Shown: positions 16,723-26,064 of the stretch, one piece after another
Layout of the letters: each line of letters opens with the position of its first letter
Position numbering within the stretch: the first letter of the stretch is position 1
Source: Rickettsiales bacterium
Lineage (GTDB): Bacteria; Pseudomonadota; Alphaproteobacteria; Rickettsiales; SXRF01
Assembly: GCA_025464625.1 (NCBI GenBank)
Contig: JAOAUZ010000002.1
Coordinates: forward strand, 310,001-374,000
DNA: 64,000 bases
Direction: 5' to 3'
Position numbers and translations under genes: made by a program
Notes under the pieces: generated by a model
Told to the model about the DNA's origin: nothing
The model's database searches: none
What the model saw: only the letters and a program-made list of their open reading frames with translations

Positions 16723-19185
16723 ATGGCATTTGGTAAATCTTCATCTGAAAAGAAAAAAAATGGCGATGTTTTTCAGCGTGGGGATAGGTCTGAATTCATA
16801 CCCTACCACAGTCACTATAATCCGCACACACTCATAACCAAAAATGGTGAGTTGCTGCAGATTATTAAAATAGAAGGTAATTTTCGTGGTAGCGGGTGTG
16901 AAAACTTGGACGGTGTGCATGCTTCTGTGTGTACTACTATACGTCATGTTATTACTCAAAGTAATATAAGTGAAAAATTTTCTTTTTGGGTTCATACTGT
17001 TCGTAAGCGTGGTGCGGTATTAGGTAATACTTCAGGTACGGAAACAACCTCTGCTCATACTATCTCATCTAACGATTTTGCTGAATATGTTAGCAGCCAG
17101 TGGGAAAAAGATCACCGTTGGGAATATGACTATCAAAATGAGATTTATTTGACCATACTATACGAAGGTCAGACTATACCTTTGTTGGATACAAAAAACA
17201 TAAAAACCCTTGCCTTTCCTAGTAAAAACAAAAAATATTGCAATCAGTATTTTGATAAAGCATATGCCATCTTAGATAATATTTCTCTATCTATTCTTGA
17301 AGGAATACGAAGCCAGTGTAGTGCCAGAAGGCTTACGTTAGTTGAGCGTGTTATGCCATCTTCTGGTAAGGTTGCGCGCCCATCAATTTTTTATTCTGAA
17401 CCCATGGAATTTTTAGGGAGATTGATTAATCTGCGCGAGGAAAAATTTCCTTTGCCCGATTTAGATTTAAGCGTTGCTTTGCAAACTACTAGGTTGGCTT
17501 TTGGGTTTAATGCTATTGAGGCACGCAATGTCGATACTGGCAGCCGACGTTTTGCGGCAATGCTTAGTGTTAAGCAATATGTTAACATGCCTGTTGATGC
17601 CGTGGATTGCGTATTGCAGGCACCTATGGAACTTATTGTTAGTCAGAGCTTTTCATTTATACCATCTGATCGTGCATTAAAAGATTGTAAGGCGCAAAAG
17701 AATTTATTTGGTATGAGTGGTGATATAAAATCAAATGATAGTTTTGGCATTAATAAAATGCTGAATTTTGATCATGATAGACCAGTTGATTTTGTTGAAC
17801 ATCAAATAAATGTCATGATTCCAGTGGATGATTTGCGTAAACTTGATGGTGAAGTAGGTAATTTTCTGAATCTTTTTTCAAAATTAGGTCTGATCACCAT
17901 ACGAGAAGATATACTAATGGAAGAGGCTTTTCTTGCCCAGCTGCCAGGTAATTTTGAATTTGTACGCCGTCCTAATGTATCATCTGCTGAACAAGTTGCA
18001 GGGTTTTGTCGTCTAAATCGTTTCCACACGGGAAGTGCCGCAGGCAATCATTGGGGTGGGTATCTTTCTCTAATACCAACCAATGTTAATTCACCCTATT
18101 TCTTTAATTTTCATTCGCAGGATAATGGTCACACGGCGATATTTGATTTCAATACTTTTGAGGATAGGACAGGTAAAATACTAGAATATTTTCTCATTAC
18201 GCAGACCCGTAAATTTAAAGCACGGATGATTATATTTGATAAAAATCAGTCTGCCCGCCTTTTGTTAAATAAGCTTGGCGGAAGTTATTTTACAATGAGG
18301 CAGCTAGAAAAAGTTAATAGGGACTTGTTGGATGATAAAAACCAGCGTCTTGCCTTAAATCCTTTCATGCTCCCACACTCAAATTATAATGTCTCTTTTC
18401 TTGCTGCTTGGTGCGGTATTCTTGTATCTCCAGAATTTCCTCTTGAAGAAAATGCACGCGAGATATTGCGTGATGCTGTAGAAAAACTTTATTCTCTTCC
18501 AGTTACAGAACGTAATTTACCAAGGATGGTTGCGCTTGTTGCGCAAAATGATCCAGCATTATCTGAATTGCTCGGAAAATGGGTTGGGCATGGTGAATAT
18601 TCTGGTCTGTTCGATTATGAGCAGGATTCGTTGGATGCTGGATTGGAAATGCTAGGGTTTGATATGACCTCTGCTATTGCTAAACCAGCGTTTTTATTGC
18701 CTTTATTTTCTTATCTGATGCACAGGGTTATTGATGCAATTAATGACCAGCCGACAGTTATAGTTATAAATGAAGCTTGGGGGTTGTTAGAAAATCATTT
18801 TTTTGCACCACGTCTTGATAGTCTGCTGGAAATGCTGCGTCAGAGAAATGTCATGGTAGTATTTGCTACCAGTAAAACCTCGGCTTGCAGTGGAACTGCT
18901 ACTTTGTCTGCTATTATGGCGCGCGCATCTACACAGATATATATACCTGATGAAGTTCCAGTTAATTACAAATCGGATGAAATGGGTATAAATGAGCAAG
19001 ATGAGGCATTATTGTTGGATATGGACAGGCAGAAAGGCGATTTCTTACTTAAGCAGAGTGGTGAAAGCATAGCCTTACGCGTGCATATGACGGAGCTGGA
19101 AGATATAGTTGCTATATTTACGAATGATCTTAAAGCATTGGCTTCAGCACGCGGCTTATTTGCTGGTGTGCCGAAGGATTATTAA
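16723..19185 (+). CDS. VirB4-family type IV secretion protein with degenerate ATPase motifs
   Basis: An 820-residue protein, full length for VirB4. The N-terminal CagE/TrbE/VirB region (EFIPYHSHYNPHTLITKNGEL) and the C-terminal RecA-like part (NEAWGLLENHFFAPRLDSLLEMLRQRN, VFATSK) are clear. The Walker A site expected after GHT is replaced at residues 475-486 by DFNTFEDRTGKI, with no G-x4-GK-S/T. Walker B reads IVINEAW with N683 instead of the usual Asp. It therefore probably cannot hydrolyse ATP. Rickettsiales carry a second VirB4 copy of this degenerate kind beside an active one; no active copy is in this window. It lies 1 nt before virB6. Confidence 0.88.
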   Translation: MAFGKSSSEKKKNGDVFQRGDRSEFIPYHSHYNPHTLITKNGELLQIIKIEGNFRGSGCENLDGVHASVCTTIRHVITQSNISEKFSFWVHTVRKRGAVLGNTSGTETTSAHTISSNDFAEYVSSQWEKDHRWEYDYQNEIYLTILYEGQTIPLLDTKNIKTLAFPSKNKKYCNQYFDKAYAILDNISLSILEGIRSQCSARRLTLVERVMPSSGKVARPSIFYSEPMEFLGRLINLREEKFPLPDLDLSVALQTTRLAFGFNAIEARNVDTGSRRFAAMLSVKQYVNMPVDAVDCVLQAPMELIVSQSFSFIPSDRALKDCKAQKNLFGMSGDIKSNDSFGINKMLNFDHDRPVDFVEHQINVMIPVDDLRKLDGEVGNFLNLFSKLGLITIREDILMEEAFLAQLPGNFEFVRRPNVSSAEQVAGFCRLNRFHTGSAAGNHWGGYLSLIPTNVNSPYFFNFHSQDNGHTAIFDFNTFEDRTGKILEYFLITQTRKFKARMIIFDKNQSARLLLNKLGGSYFTMRQLEKVNRDLLDDKNQRLALNPFMLPHSNYNVSFLAAWCGILVSPEFPLEENAREILRDAVEKLYSLPVTERNLPRMVALVAQNDPALSELLGKWVGHGEYSGLFDYEQDSLDAGLEMLGFDMTSAIAKPAFLLPLFSYLMHRVIDAINDQPTVIVINEAWGLLENHFFAPRLDSLLEMLRQRNVMVVFATSKTSACSGTATLSAIMARASTQIYIPDEVPVNYKSDEMGINEQDEALLLDMDRQKGDFLLKQSGESIALRVHMTELEDIVAIFTNDLKALASARGLFAGVPKDY

Positions 19186-19186
19186 T

Positions 19187-20740
19187 ATGAGGTGTGTACG
19201 TCAGCTATTAGTTTTTGTGCTTACTATTTTGCTATCGGTGTCGTTGTTTTCACAAGCCGTTATGGCGCAATCCGTTGGTTATGGAAATTTTGCGTGTGGT
19301 ACAACAGCAGCAAATTCAGATGATGTTACGGCTGGCGGGCTTTTTAACCCAAGCATGATTTTTACTGGTGGCACTGCTGCCGATCCGTGCGGAGACAGGA
19401 TAGATTCCCAAAAAATATTTAGCAGCATTGGCTGCCGTTTTATTCTTATATTGAATGATGTTTTCGGCAAATTTTACTGTTCGTTACAGTTTATGATGAA
19501 ATATGTGTTAGGTGCTGTGGCAACCCTTTATATTGTAACATTTGGTGCAAAAACGATGATGGGATTGGAGCGCATCGGTCGTGGAGCTGTTGTGATGGCT
19601 TTGGTAAAGATGGGCGTTGTTTACATGTTTGCGACTCGGGGGTTTGAGGGGGCTGGTTATCTATATAAATTTTTTATTGGGCTAATTATAGAGACTGTCG
19701 ATTGGGTGATTTCCGCTATTAACTGCACAACAGTTTTTTGCCTTCCTAATATGAATGCAAACAATATTGCCTCTATCTTTTCCACTGTCGATACCAAGGT
19801 ATATACATTGTTGATGGGTGAGACTGACACTAGTGTTACGCCTAATGTTGTAGTAAGCCGAGGTCTTTTTAGTGAAAATGGGGAAATACTTCTATTCCTG
19901 CTTATGCTTTTTTACTTTTCTATACCGTTGTTTGGTTTTGCGATGTCATTAATAAAATCAACCGTAACTATTTTCGCCAGTGCGGTGGTTAGTTTTGTGA
20001 TGTCTATTGTTGCTGTTGCCTTTCTTATATCTCTTAGCCCGATTTTCCTGAGTTTTATGTTGTTTAATTCTACCTATAGCCTGTTTGATGGCTGGATGAG
20101 ATTTCTTGTTTCCTATTCGCTGCAGCCTTTCATAGTTTTTTCGATGTTTTCATTTTTCGTTCTCATCGTTTCCGATTTTTTAGGTTTTGTAAATCAGATC
20201 TCAAATGTAATGACTGTTGTTCCCAGCGATCAGGACAAGGGTGGAGTTTACACCGTATTTGATTCACTGGGTTTTTGTCCCCTTTGGTATGGTGATACAA
20301 TGACAACCATTGCCGCTTCACCAGTAACCCCATTTATAATGATTGTCCCTGCTGCACCGAAAATAGCATGTTGTACTCCAGTTGGCGACCCACCAGTTTG
20401 TTCTACAGATCCAGCTGAACCATCACCACCAGAAGATATTTCTCTTATACCGCAAGCCAGATTACTTTCTCCAATGAACATGATGAAGGATTCTAAGTTT
20501 ATATATTTCCTTGCTTTCCATTTCCTCTCTCTTTTTGTGGTTAGCACTGCTTTCCGCACCTTGATAAAAATGACCCCGCAACTGGTTCATGCCCTTACTA
20601 GATCTAATTCTCAAATGCCTCTTGGGGCGGGCTTTAGAAGTGAATTAGGCTCAATCATTCATGGAGCTTCGGGTGCTGGCACAGGAAGAAGCGCAACTAG
20701 GAAATTTAAAGAAAATGCTTCTGGGTTGCTTGGACGTTAG
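19187..20740 (+). CDS. VirB6/TrbL-family type IV secretion membrane protein
   Basis: A 517-residue polytopic inner-membrane protein. A cleavable signal (ending VMAQ, about residue 27) is followed by a periplasmic part and at least six hydrophobic helices, including KYVLGAVATLYIVTFGAKTMMG, which is typical of VirB6. A cysteine- and proline-rich loop (CCTPVGDPPVCS) near residues 395-420 precedes the last helix. VirB6 forms part of the translocation channel for substrate passage. Start chosen at the ATG at 19187, 1 nt after the VirB4 stop codon; the longer in-frame version would run back into virB4. Its stop overlaps that of scoB on the other strand by 4 bp. Confidence 0.83.
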   Translation: MRCVRQLLVFVLTILLSVSLFSQAVMAQSVGYGNFACGTTAANSDDVTAGGLFNPSMIFTGGTAADPCGDRIDSQKIFSSIGCRFILILNDVFGKFYCSLQFMMKYVLGAVATLYIVTFGAKTMMGLERIGRGAVVMALVKMGVVYMFATRGFEGAGYLYKFFIGLIIETVDWVISAINCTTVFCLPNMNANNIASIFSTVDTKVYTLLMGETDTSVTPNVVVSRGLFSENGEILLFLLMLFYFSIPLFGFAMSLIKSTVTIFASAVVSFVMSIVAVAFLISLSPIFLSFMLFNSTYSLFDGWMRFLVSYSLQPFIVFSMFSFFVLIVSDFLGFVNQISNVMTVVPSDQDKGGVYTVFDSLGFCPLWYGDTMTTIAASPVTPFIMIVPAAPKIACCTPVGDPPVCSTDPAEPSPPEDISLIPQARLLSPMNMMKDSKFIYFLAFHFLSLFVVSTAFRTLIKMTPQLVHALTRSNSQMPLGAGFRSELGSIIHGASGAGTGRSATRKFKENASGLLGR

Positions 20741-21372
20741 CCCTGCACTGTAAACTCAGCTTCGGTTTTAGATCTCACTTCGTCAAGGGTAACATCTGGT
20801 GCTAGAGCAGTTAATTTTAGACCATTTTTGTCTATCGTAAATTCTCCAAGCTCAGTAATCACCATATGTGCCACGCGTTTTCCAGTCAGTGGTAGCGAGC
20901 ATTCACGCACCAGCTTGGCTGCGCCATCCTTAGCGTTATGTTCCATAATGATGATAACTTTTTTTACACCTGCTACTAAATCCATCGCTCCGCCCATACC
21001 TTTTACCATTTTCCCTGGTACCATCCAGTTGGCTAAATCTCCATACTGAGATACTTGCAACGCACCGAGAATGGCAATGTCGATATGACCGCCACGAATC
21101 ATTCCAAAAGAGGTTGCTGAATCAAAATAGCTGCTATGCGGTAGTTGGGTTATGGTCTGTTTGCCAGCATTAATAAGATCCGCATCCACTTCGTTCTTTA
21201 GTGGAAATGGCCCCATGCCCAGCATCCCGTTTTCGCTTTGCAGGGTTATTTTTATATTGGCTGGAATATAATTGGCAACAAGTGTTGGTATGCCAATTCC
21301 AAGATTGACATAATAGCCGTCTTTAAGCTCTTTGGCAGCGCGTCGGCACATTTCTTCTTTGCTCCAAGCCAT
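20737..21372 (-). CDS. scoB: 3-oxoacid (succinyl-CoA:acetoacetate) CoA-transferase, subunit B
   Basis: A 211-residue beta subunit. The catalytic glutamate that forms the CoA thioester lies in LQSENGMLGMGPFP; GLGIPTLVANYIP-like sequence at the N-terminus (NLGIGIPTLVANY) and GGHIDIAILGALQVSQ are family blocks. With subunit A it transfers CoA between succinate and acetoacetate or a similar 3-oxoacid, allowing ketone bodies or polyhydroxybutyrate products to be used. It follows scoA after 4 bp. Confidence 0.94.
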   Translation of the reverse strand: MAWSKEEMCRRAAKELKDGYYVNLGIGIPTLVANYIPANIKITLQSENGMLGMGPFPLKNEVDADLINAGKQTITQLPHSSYFDSATSFGMIRGGHIDIAILGALQVSQYGDLANWMVPGKMVKGMGGAMDLVAGVKKVIIIMEHNAKDGAAKLVRECSLPLTGKRVAHMVITELGEFTIDKNGLKLTALAPDVTLDEVRSKTEAEFTVQG

Positions 21373-21376
21373 TTGC

Positions 21377-22075
21377 TTATGCCTCTCTTGTCGTTGTAAA
21401 TTCTATGCGTTTCTCAAAGTTCTCGCCTTTGAAAATGCGTTGCACAAAAATTCCCGGTGTGTGGATCATCTCGATTTCCAACTGCCCAACGTCAACTAGT
21501 TCTTCTACTTCAACGACGGTTGTCTTAGCAGCAGTTGCCATTATTGGATTGAAGTTGCGCGCAGTTTTACGGAAGATAAGGTTTCCCTCGCTGTCACCTT
21601 TCCATGCCTTAACTATAGCTAAATCAGCTTTCAGTGCTGTTTCCATCACATAGACCTGCCCGTCAAACTCTTTAGTTTCTTTGCCTTCAGCTATCACCGT
21701 TCCCACACCAGTTTTGGTATAAAATGCAGGGATACCAGCACCGCCAGCGCGGATGCGTTCGGCAAGGGTGCCTTGCGGGTTAAATTCAACCTCTAATTCA
21801 CCAGAAAGGAATTGCTTTTCAAAGGTTTTATTTTCCCCAACATAAGAAGACACCATTTTTTTTATTTGGTGGGTGTGCAGTAATATCCCGCTGCCGAAAT
21901 CATCAACCCCACAATTATTGGCTATCCAAGTCAGGTTTTTAACCCCAGAATCAGATATTGCGCGGATGGAATGTTCAGGAATACCGCACAAGCCAAAGCC
22001 GCCAGACATAACGGTCATCCCATCGAACAACAAGCCGTCGAGGGCAGAGGCAGCATTTTTATAAATTTTGCTCAT
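21377..22075 (-). CDS. scoA: 3-oxoacid (succinyl-CoA:acetoacetate) CoA-transferase, subunit A
   Basis: A 232-residue alpha subunit with the CoA-transferase glycine loop [24 protein letters not shown] near residues 14-36, plus [28 protein letters not shown] and the segment [15 protein letters not shown]. These blocks define SCOT-type enzymes rather than propionate CoA-transferases. AGGA lies about 8 nt before the ATG. First gene of the scoA-scoB pair, divergent from the DUF2336 genes across a 350-bp gap. Confidence 0.94.
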   Translation of the reverse strand: MSKIYKNAASALDGLLFDGMTVMSGGFGLCGIPEHSIRAISDSGVKNLTWIANNCGVDDFGSGILLHTHQIKKMVSSYVGENKTFEKQFLSGELEVEFNPQGTLAERIRAGGAGIPAFYTKTGVGTVIAEGKETKEFDGQVYVMETALKADLAIVKAWKGDSEGNLIFRKTARNFNPIMATAAKTTVVEVEELVDVGQLEIEMIHTPGIFVQRIFKGENFEKRIEFTTTREA

Positions 22076-22425
22076 TTGAAGAGTCCTATAAAACTGGGGA
22101 TAAACAGTAGATATTTCATAATATTTAGCAGAAACGAGTTAAAGATAAGTAAACACAACTTTTAATAAAATTTTAACTAATATTTAACTAAATATATGCT
22201 TTAATATAAACTATATATTAATAATTATGCGCTGGTGTGATTTTATACTTGACTTGCAGTCTTAGCGCAGAAGAAACGGTTATTGTTAGGTTGGGTTTGG
22301 TATAAAATATTTGATAACTGATGGATGGATGGTTCGGGGAGCTTCTCTATTGCAATGGCAAGAATTTTTAGCTATCGTTGGCGGAGAAATTTTCCTTAAG
22401 TCTGTAATAGTTTTGGTTATTTAAA
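22076..22425. other. AT-rich divergent promoter region between scoA and the DUF2336 genes
   Basis: 350 bp between divergent genes. The part at about 22150-22235 is almost pure A/T and has two TTTAACTAA copies. A TTGACT hexamer at 22249-22254 and a TATAAA at about 22301 are possible promoter parts, but no pair has good spacing. A short TGGA tandem repeat lies at 22322-22334. No ORF with a ribosome binding site was found. It probably holds both promoters. Confidence 0.35.
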
Positions 22426-23562
22426 ATGCAATTAACGGCTATGGACGTACACCAATTGATAAAAGACCCTTCGAGTGTATCGCTTGGTACGCTCGCATCG
22501 AAGGTTGTTGTCGCTTTTAATTCTGGCAGTTTTAATTTAAACGAATCAGCAATTGCATCTGATATTTTTAGGCTTTTACTTAGGGATGCAGAGAAATCTG
22601 TCCGTATGACTTTGGCAGAGCATCTTTATGATAACGAAAGTGCGCCACATGACGTAATTTTTAAACTTGCCTGTGATGAAACAGATGTTGCCGAGAAGAT
22701 ACTGCGACATTCGTTGGTGTTGACCGATGATGATTTAATATCCATTGTGGAAAGCACTGAAGAGGTGCTTAATCTTTGTGCCATAGCTCGTCGTGATAAA
22801 GTCTCAGAGAGATTGTCTGACGCGCTTATAGATACGAATCAGGAAGTGGTGCTAAACGATTTGTTCAGAAATAAAGGTGCGAGCTTAAGTGAGAAAGCTC
22901 TGACAAAAGCATGGGACAATATTGCTGCTAGTAATTCTTTGTTAGAGGTGTTGGTGAAACGCGGTGGGTTACCACTTACAATAGCTGAAAAAATGTTTGC
23001 GGTTGTATCTAATGAATTAAAGAATCATATCTCGCGTGAGTATAAATTAGTGCCATCTAATTTACAGAAATCATCTGCTGATGCTCGCGAATGGGAATTG
23101 CTTGGTATCATGCCTGTTGGTGATGTTTCTAATCCAGATTACGATGAACGTGTTGAAGATTTGGTTGAGCAGTTGCAGGCAACTGGAAGGCTGACACATT
23201 CATTGGTTATCCGCGCATTATGTATGGGATATTTGAACTTGTTTGAAGCAAGCCTTGCATGCATGGCAGATATTCCACGCGCTAATGCCAGAATTTTGCT
23301 CATGGGTGGAACTGATGGTTTTCGTGCGCTTTACAAAGTTGCTAATATGCCTGAAGGCTTTGTTGATGCAGTTGAAGTGTTGCTTGGCATCGCGCATAAA
23401 ATTACGCAATATGGTCATGCAAAGCCGAAAGATTTTCGTAAGGACGTAGTAGAAAAAATTTATGTGGGTGGGTATCATCGCTCGGTAGATGGTATGGGGT
23501 ATTTGCTGTCGATTATTGATGGTAAAATATCTGGTAATTACTCATCGTTTTCTGTACATTGA
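22426..23562 (+). CDS. DUF2336-domain protein, first of a tandem pair
   Basis: A 378-residue, all-helical cytoplasmic protein. The segment IFRLLLRDAEKSVRMTLAEHL, followed by repeated helices with VLTDDDLISIVES, is the HEAT-like layout of DUF2336, a family frequent in Alphaproteobacteria with no settled function. No enzyme motif, signal peptide or membrane helix is visible. The product of the next gene aligns with it over almost the whole length (same order of RLLxRD, LxHSxVL, AxxRR, FRALY/FRAIY), so the two arose by duplication. No ribosome binding site is obvious. Confidence 0.8.
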   Translation: MQLTAMDVHQLIKDPSSVSLGTLASKVVVAFNSGSFNLNESAIASDIFRLLLRDAEKSVRMTLAEHLYDNESAPHDVIFKLACDETDVAEKILRHSLVLTDDDLISIVESTEEVLNLCAIARRDKVSERLSDALIDTNQEVVLNDLFRNKGASLSEKALTKAWDNIAASNSLLEVLVKRGGLPLTIAEKMFAVVSNELKNHISREYKLVPSNLQKSSADAREWELLGIMPVGDVSNPDYDERVEDLVEQLQATGRLTHSLVIRALCMGYLNLFEASLACMADIPRANARILLMGGTDGFRALYKVANMPEGFVDAVEVLLGIAHKITQYGHAKPKDFRKDVVEKIYVGGYHRSVDGMGYLLSIIDGKISGNYSSFSVH

Positions 23563-23566
23563 ATCC

Positions 23567-24697
23567 ATGAACATATCTAGCAATGCCAATGAACATATTA
23601 CTCTAACAGAGGCAGAAGTTCAGCGTCTGCTTGAAGATAAATCTTCGGACAGCAGAGCAGATATTAGTGGTAGAATAGCTTCATCTTACAGCAATGCTTC
23701 CCTTAATGATGATGAGAAGCAAATAGCCGAACAGATATTTCGTTTACTGGTGCGTGATACGGAGGTGAAGGTGCGGGCAACTCTTGCCCAAAATTTAAAA
23801 GAAAGCTCACTTATTCCCCGCGATATTATAATGTCTATGGTTAATGATGTAAACGAAGTGTCGCTTCCTGTATTGGAATATTCGCAGGTATTAAGTGATT
23901 CAGACTTACTTGATGTGCTGCATTCTTCTCAAGAAACCTCAAAATATTTGGCGGTTTCGAGACGCAACAACGTGTCTGAGGTTATATCTGGAACTCTGGT
24001 AAATAAGGGCAATGAAGAGGTCGTTGGTTCTTTGTTGAATAACAAGAGTGCCTTTATTTCTGATGATGTTTTTTCGCATATTATTGATAATTACAAAGAG
24101 AATACATCGTTAATGGAATCGATGACCAATCGTGCGCGTTTGCCTATCAGTGCTGTAGAAAAACTAGTGAATGTTGTTTCATCAAATATCTCCGATTCGC
24201 TTAAACAAAAATATAAATTGCCAGATGAGTCAATTCAAAAAGAAGTAGAAAAAAGTCGTGAGTCAGAAACTTTAAATCTTGTTCGTTCGGCTCGTTCGCA
24301 CGATGATGTTGGCAGTCTTATAAACCATCTGAAGGATTCGGATAGGCTTACACCATCAATGATTCTAAGCGCATTATGTCAGGGAAATTTTGATTTCTTT
24401 GAATCATCATTGGCGTTGCTCTCAAATATTAAGGTGGAAAATGCCCGTAAATTAATCGCAGATCGCGGCGAGCTTGGTTTTCGTGCTATTTATAATAAAT
24501 CGGGATTGCCTGATGCGATGTTCCCAGCCGTAAAATTATTGTTAAAAATTGTGCGCGAATTAGATGCAGAGGGAGAGCGTAGCGGCACTTCTTATTATTC
24601 GAACCGAATAGTTGAGCGTATTTTGCAGTATTCTGAAGATAGTCCAGTGGAAAATCTTTCTTATATTATTGCGCTGGTACGCCGTGTAGCACAGTAA
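23567..24697 (+). CDS. DUF2336-domain protein, second of a tandem pair
   Basis: A 376-residue paralog of the preceding gene: IFRLLVRDTEVKVRATLAQNL, VLSDSDLLDVL, AVSRRNNVSEVISGTLV and GELGFRAIYNKSGLPDAMFPAVKLLL correspond to blocks of the upstream protein in the same order. It begins 4 bp after the first copy ends; an earlier in-frame start would lie inside that gene. It is predicted to be helical, soluble and non-enzymatic. nadK follows after 14 bp, so a three-gene transcript is likely. The two may form a heterodimer; that is inference. Confidence 0.8.
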   Translation: MNISSNANEHITLTEAEVQRLLEDKSSDSRADISGRIASSYSNASLNDDEKQIAEQIFRLLVRDTEVKVRATLAQNLKESSLIPRDIIMSMVNDVNEVSLPVLEYSQVLSDSDLLDVLHSSQETSKYLAVSRRNNVSEVISGTLVNKGNEEVVGSLLNNKSAFISDDVFSHIIDNYKENTSLMESMTNRARLPISAVEKLVNVVSSNISDSLKQKYKLPDESIQKEVEKSRESETLNLVRSARSHDDVGSLINHLKDSDRLTPSMILSALCQGNFDFFESSLALLSNIKVENARKLIADRGELGFRAIYNKSGLPDAMFPAVKLLLKIVRELDAEGERSGTSYYSNRIVERILQYSEDSPVENLSYIIALVRRVAQ

Positions 24698-24711
24698 TAG
24701 AGGCTTAATAT

Positions 24712-25491
24712 ATGAAGCAGATTAAAATAGCCTGTGTTGCTGATACTTCCGCAAAAGCTCAGGCGGCATTTAGGGAAATCAAAAAACATTATGATGTGGT
24801 GGAAATCAGTAAAAGGCGTACTGGAGCTGAAGCGATAGTTGTGCTGGGTGGCGATGGGTTTATGCTGCAAACCTTACATCTTTATATGAAAATGAAATTA
24901 CCGTTTTACGGTATCAATTGTGGTACAGTCGGGTTTTTGATGAATGAGAATACGCTCGAAAATCTAGAATATAGGATAAAACATGCGCGTGGTACGACTT
25001 TGTATCCTCTGCATATGTATGCGCGCTGCGTTAACGGCAAAACAGTGCAGGCTCTTGCCTTTAATGAAGTTTCTCTGTTTAGGCAGGGCAGGCAGGCCGC
25101 AAAAATCCGTGTTGCCATTGACCATGTAATTCGTTTGAATGAACTTACCTGCGATGGTGTGATGGTTTCAACACCCGCGGGCAGCACCGCCTATAATTTT
25201 TCTGCTGGCGGTCCGATTATTCCGCTTGGTGCTAATGTTATGGCACTTACTCCACTTGTTCCGTTTCGCCCTAGGCGGTGGGGGGGCGCGCTATTGGCAC
25301 ATGATTCCAGCGTGATTTTCAGCATTATAGACCCTAAAAAACGTCCTGTGGCAGCGGTGGCAGATTTTACCGAAATTAAAGATGTCGGTGAGGTAATCGT
25401 CAGTGAGCAGCGTAAGTCTGGCGTGACCCTTCTTTTTGACCCAGAGCATAACCTTGCAGAGCGCATCATTAAAGAGCAGTTCACTTATTAA
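24712..25491 (+). CDS. nadK: NAD kinase
   Basis: A 259-residue cytoplasmic kinase that makes NADP from NAD and ATP. The GGDG motif is in VVLGGDGFMLQTLHLY, and the NAD-binding segment is CDGVMVSTPAGSTAYNFSAGGPI. The product matches the short alphaproteobacterial form. A run of seven G (25280-25286) lies in the middle of the gene, at the RRWGGALL stretch. It appears co-transcribed with the DUF2336 pair. Confidence 0.95.
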   Translation: MKQIKIACVADTSAKAQAAFREIKKHYDVVEISKRRTGAEAIVVLGGDGFMLQTLHLYMKMKLPFYGINCGTVGFLMNENTLENLEYRIKHARGTTLYPLHMYARCVNGKTVQALAFNEVSLFRQGRQAAKIRVAIDHVIRLNELTCDGVMVSTPAGSTAYNFSAGGPIIPLGANVMALTPLVPFRPRRWGGALLAHDSSVIFSIIDPKKRPVAAVADFTEIKDVGEVIVSEQRKSGVTLLFDPEHNLAERIIKEQFTY

Positions 25492-25708
25492 CTAAGTTTG
25501 ATGTTGGTTGATACCCTTTCAATAACAACAATAAAATCATGTTTTGCGTCTTGTTAACATAAACATGCTTGCATGTAGGAGCAATTTGGGCTAATAGACG
25601 CGCTGGTGATGCCATGGTGGTGTCGCAGTTTTGCAAAACCTATTTCTTGGTGCTTACCTTGGTATTTATCAGAATGGGTGTTATTAGTTAGTTAAGGATA
25701 TTAGTGTT

Positions 25709-25912
25709 ATGGCTACAGGTGTTGTTAAATGGTTTAATCCAAATAAATCTTTCGGATTCATTAAGCCAGATGATGGTGGAAGTGATGTATTTGTGCATAT
25801 TTCTGCACTACAAGCAGCTGGTCTGCATACTCTTGATGATAACCAGAAAATTCAATATGATCTGGAAAACAGCAAGGGCAAAACCTCTGCAGTTAACTTG
25901 AAACTGCTTTAG
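25709..25912 (+). CDS. Cold-shock domain protein (CspA family)
   Basis: A 67-residue nucleic-acid-binding protein with both RNA-binding motifs, RNP1 (KSFGFI) and RNP2 (VFVHI), beginning MATGVVKWFNPNK. Such proteins melt RNA structure, often during cold shock or growth transitions. It has a 217-nt upstream region without an ORF, long enough for a structured cold-shock leader, and is followed by two hairpins before typA. Whether it is cold-induced cannot be read from the sequence. Confidence 0.94.
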   Translation: MATGVVKWFNPNKSFGFIKPDDGGSDVFVHISALQAAGLHTLDDNQKIQYDLENSKGKTSAVNLKLL

Positions 25913-25930
25913 TCTTAAAAGACTTTTATC

Positions 25931-25986
25931 CTGAGAATGTGCGTTAGAAGTTGTCGCCGCTGGTGGCTTCTTCGAGCGCACCTCAG
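25931..25986 (+). ncRNA. Structured stem-loop between the cold-shock gene and typA
   Basis: A long hairpin: CTGAG (25931-25935) pairs with CTCAG (25982-25986), GTGCG (25939-25943) with CGCAC (25977-25981), GAAG (25947-25950) with CTTC (25967-25970), then GCC with GGC near the loop. A smaller hairpin AGTC/GACT (25911-25924) followed by TTT overlaps the csp stop codon. The large element may be a 3' stabilising structure or a processed small RNA; no T-run follows it. Confidence 0.4.
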
Positions 25987-26017
25987 AGTATTTATTATAT
26001 GGAATTTATGTAGAGTC

Positions 26018-26051
26018 AGCCAGCGGTGCTTCGGCTGGCTATAATTTTTTT
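26018..26051 (+). terminator. Rho-independent terminator before typA
   Basis: Stem AGCCAGC (26018-26024) with GCTGGCT (26034-26040), a 9-nt loop, then ATAA and seven T (26045-26051). It is a classical intrinsic terminator for the cold-shock transcript. It ends only 13 bp before the typA ATG, so typA must be transcribed from a promoter before or within this structure and may be attenuated by it. Confidence 0.8.
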
Positions 26052-26064
26052 AAGGAAAGAGTTC

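Noticed and set aside
16267-20740. Integrative conjugative element or prophage
   Set aside because: No integrase, relaxase, coupling protein, tRNA target or flanking direct repeat was seen around the VirB2/B4/B6 genes.
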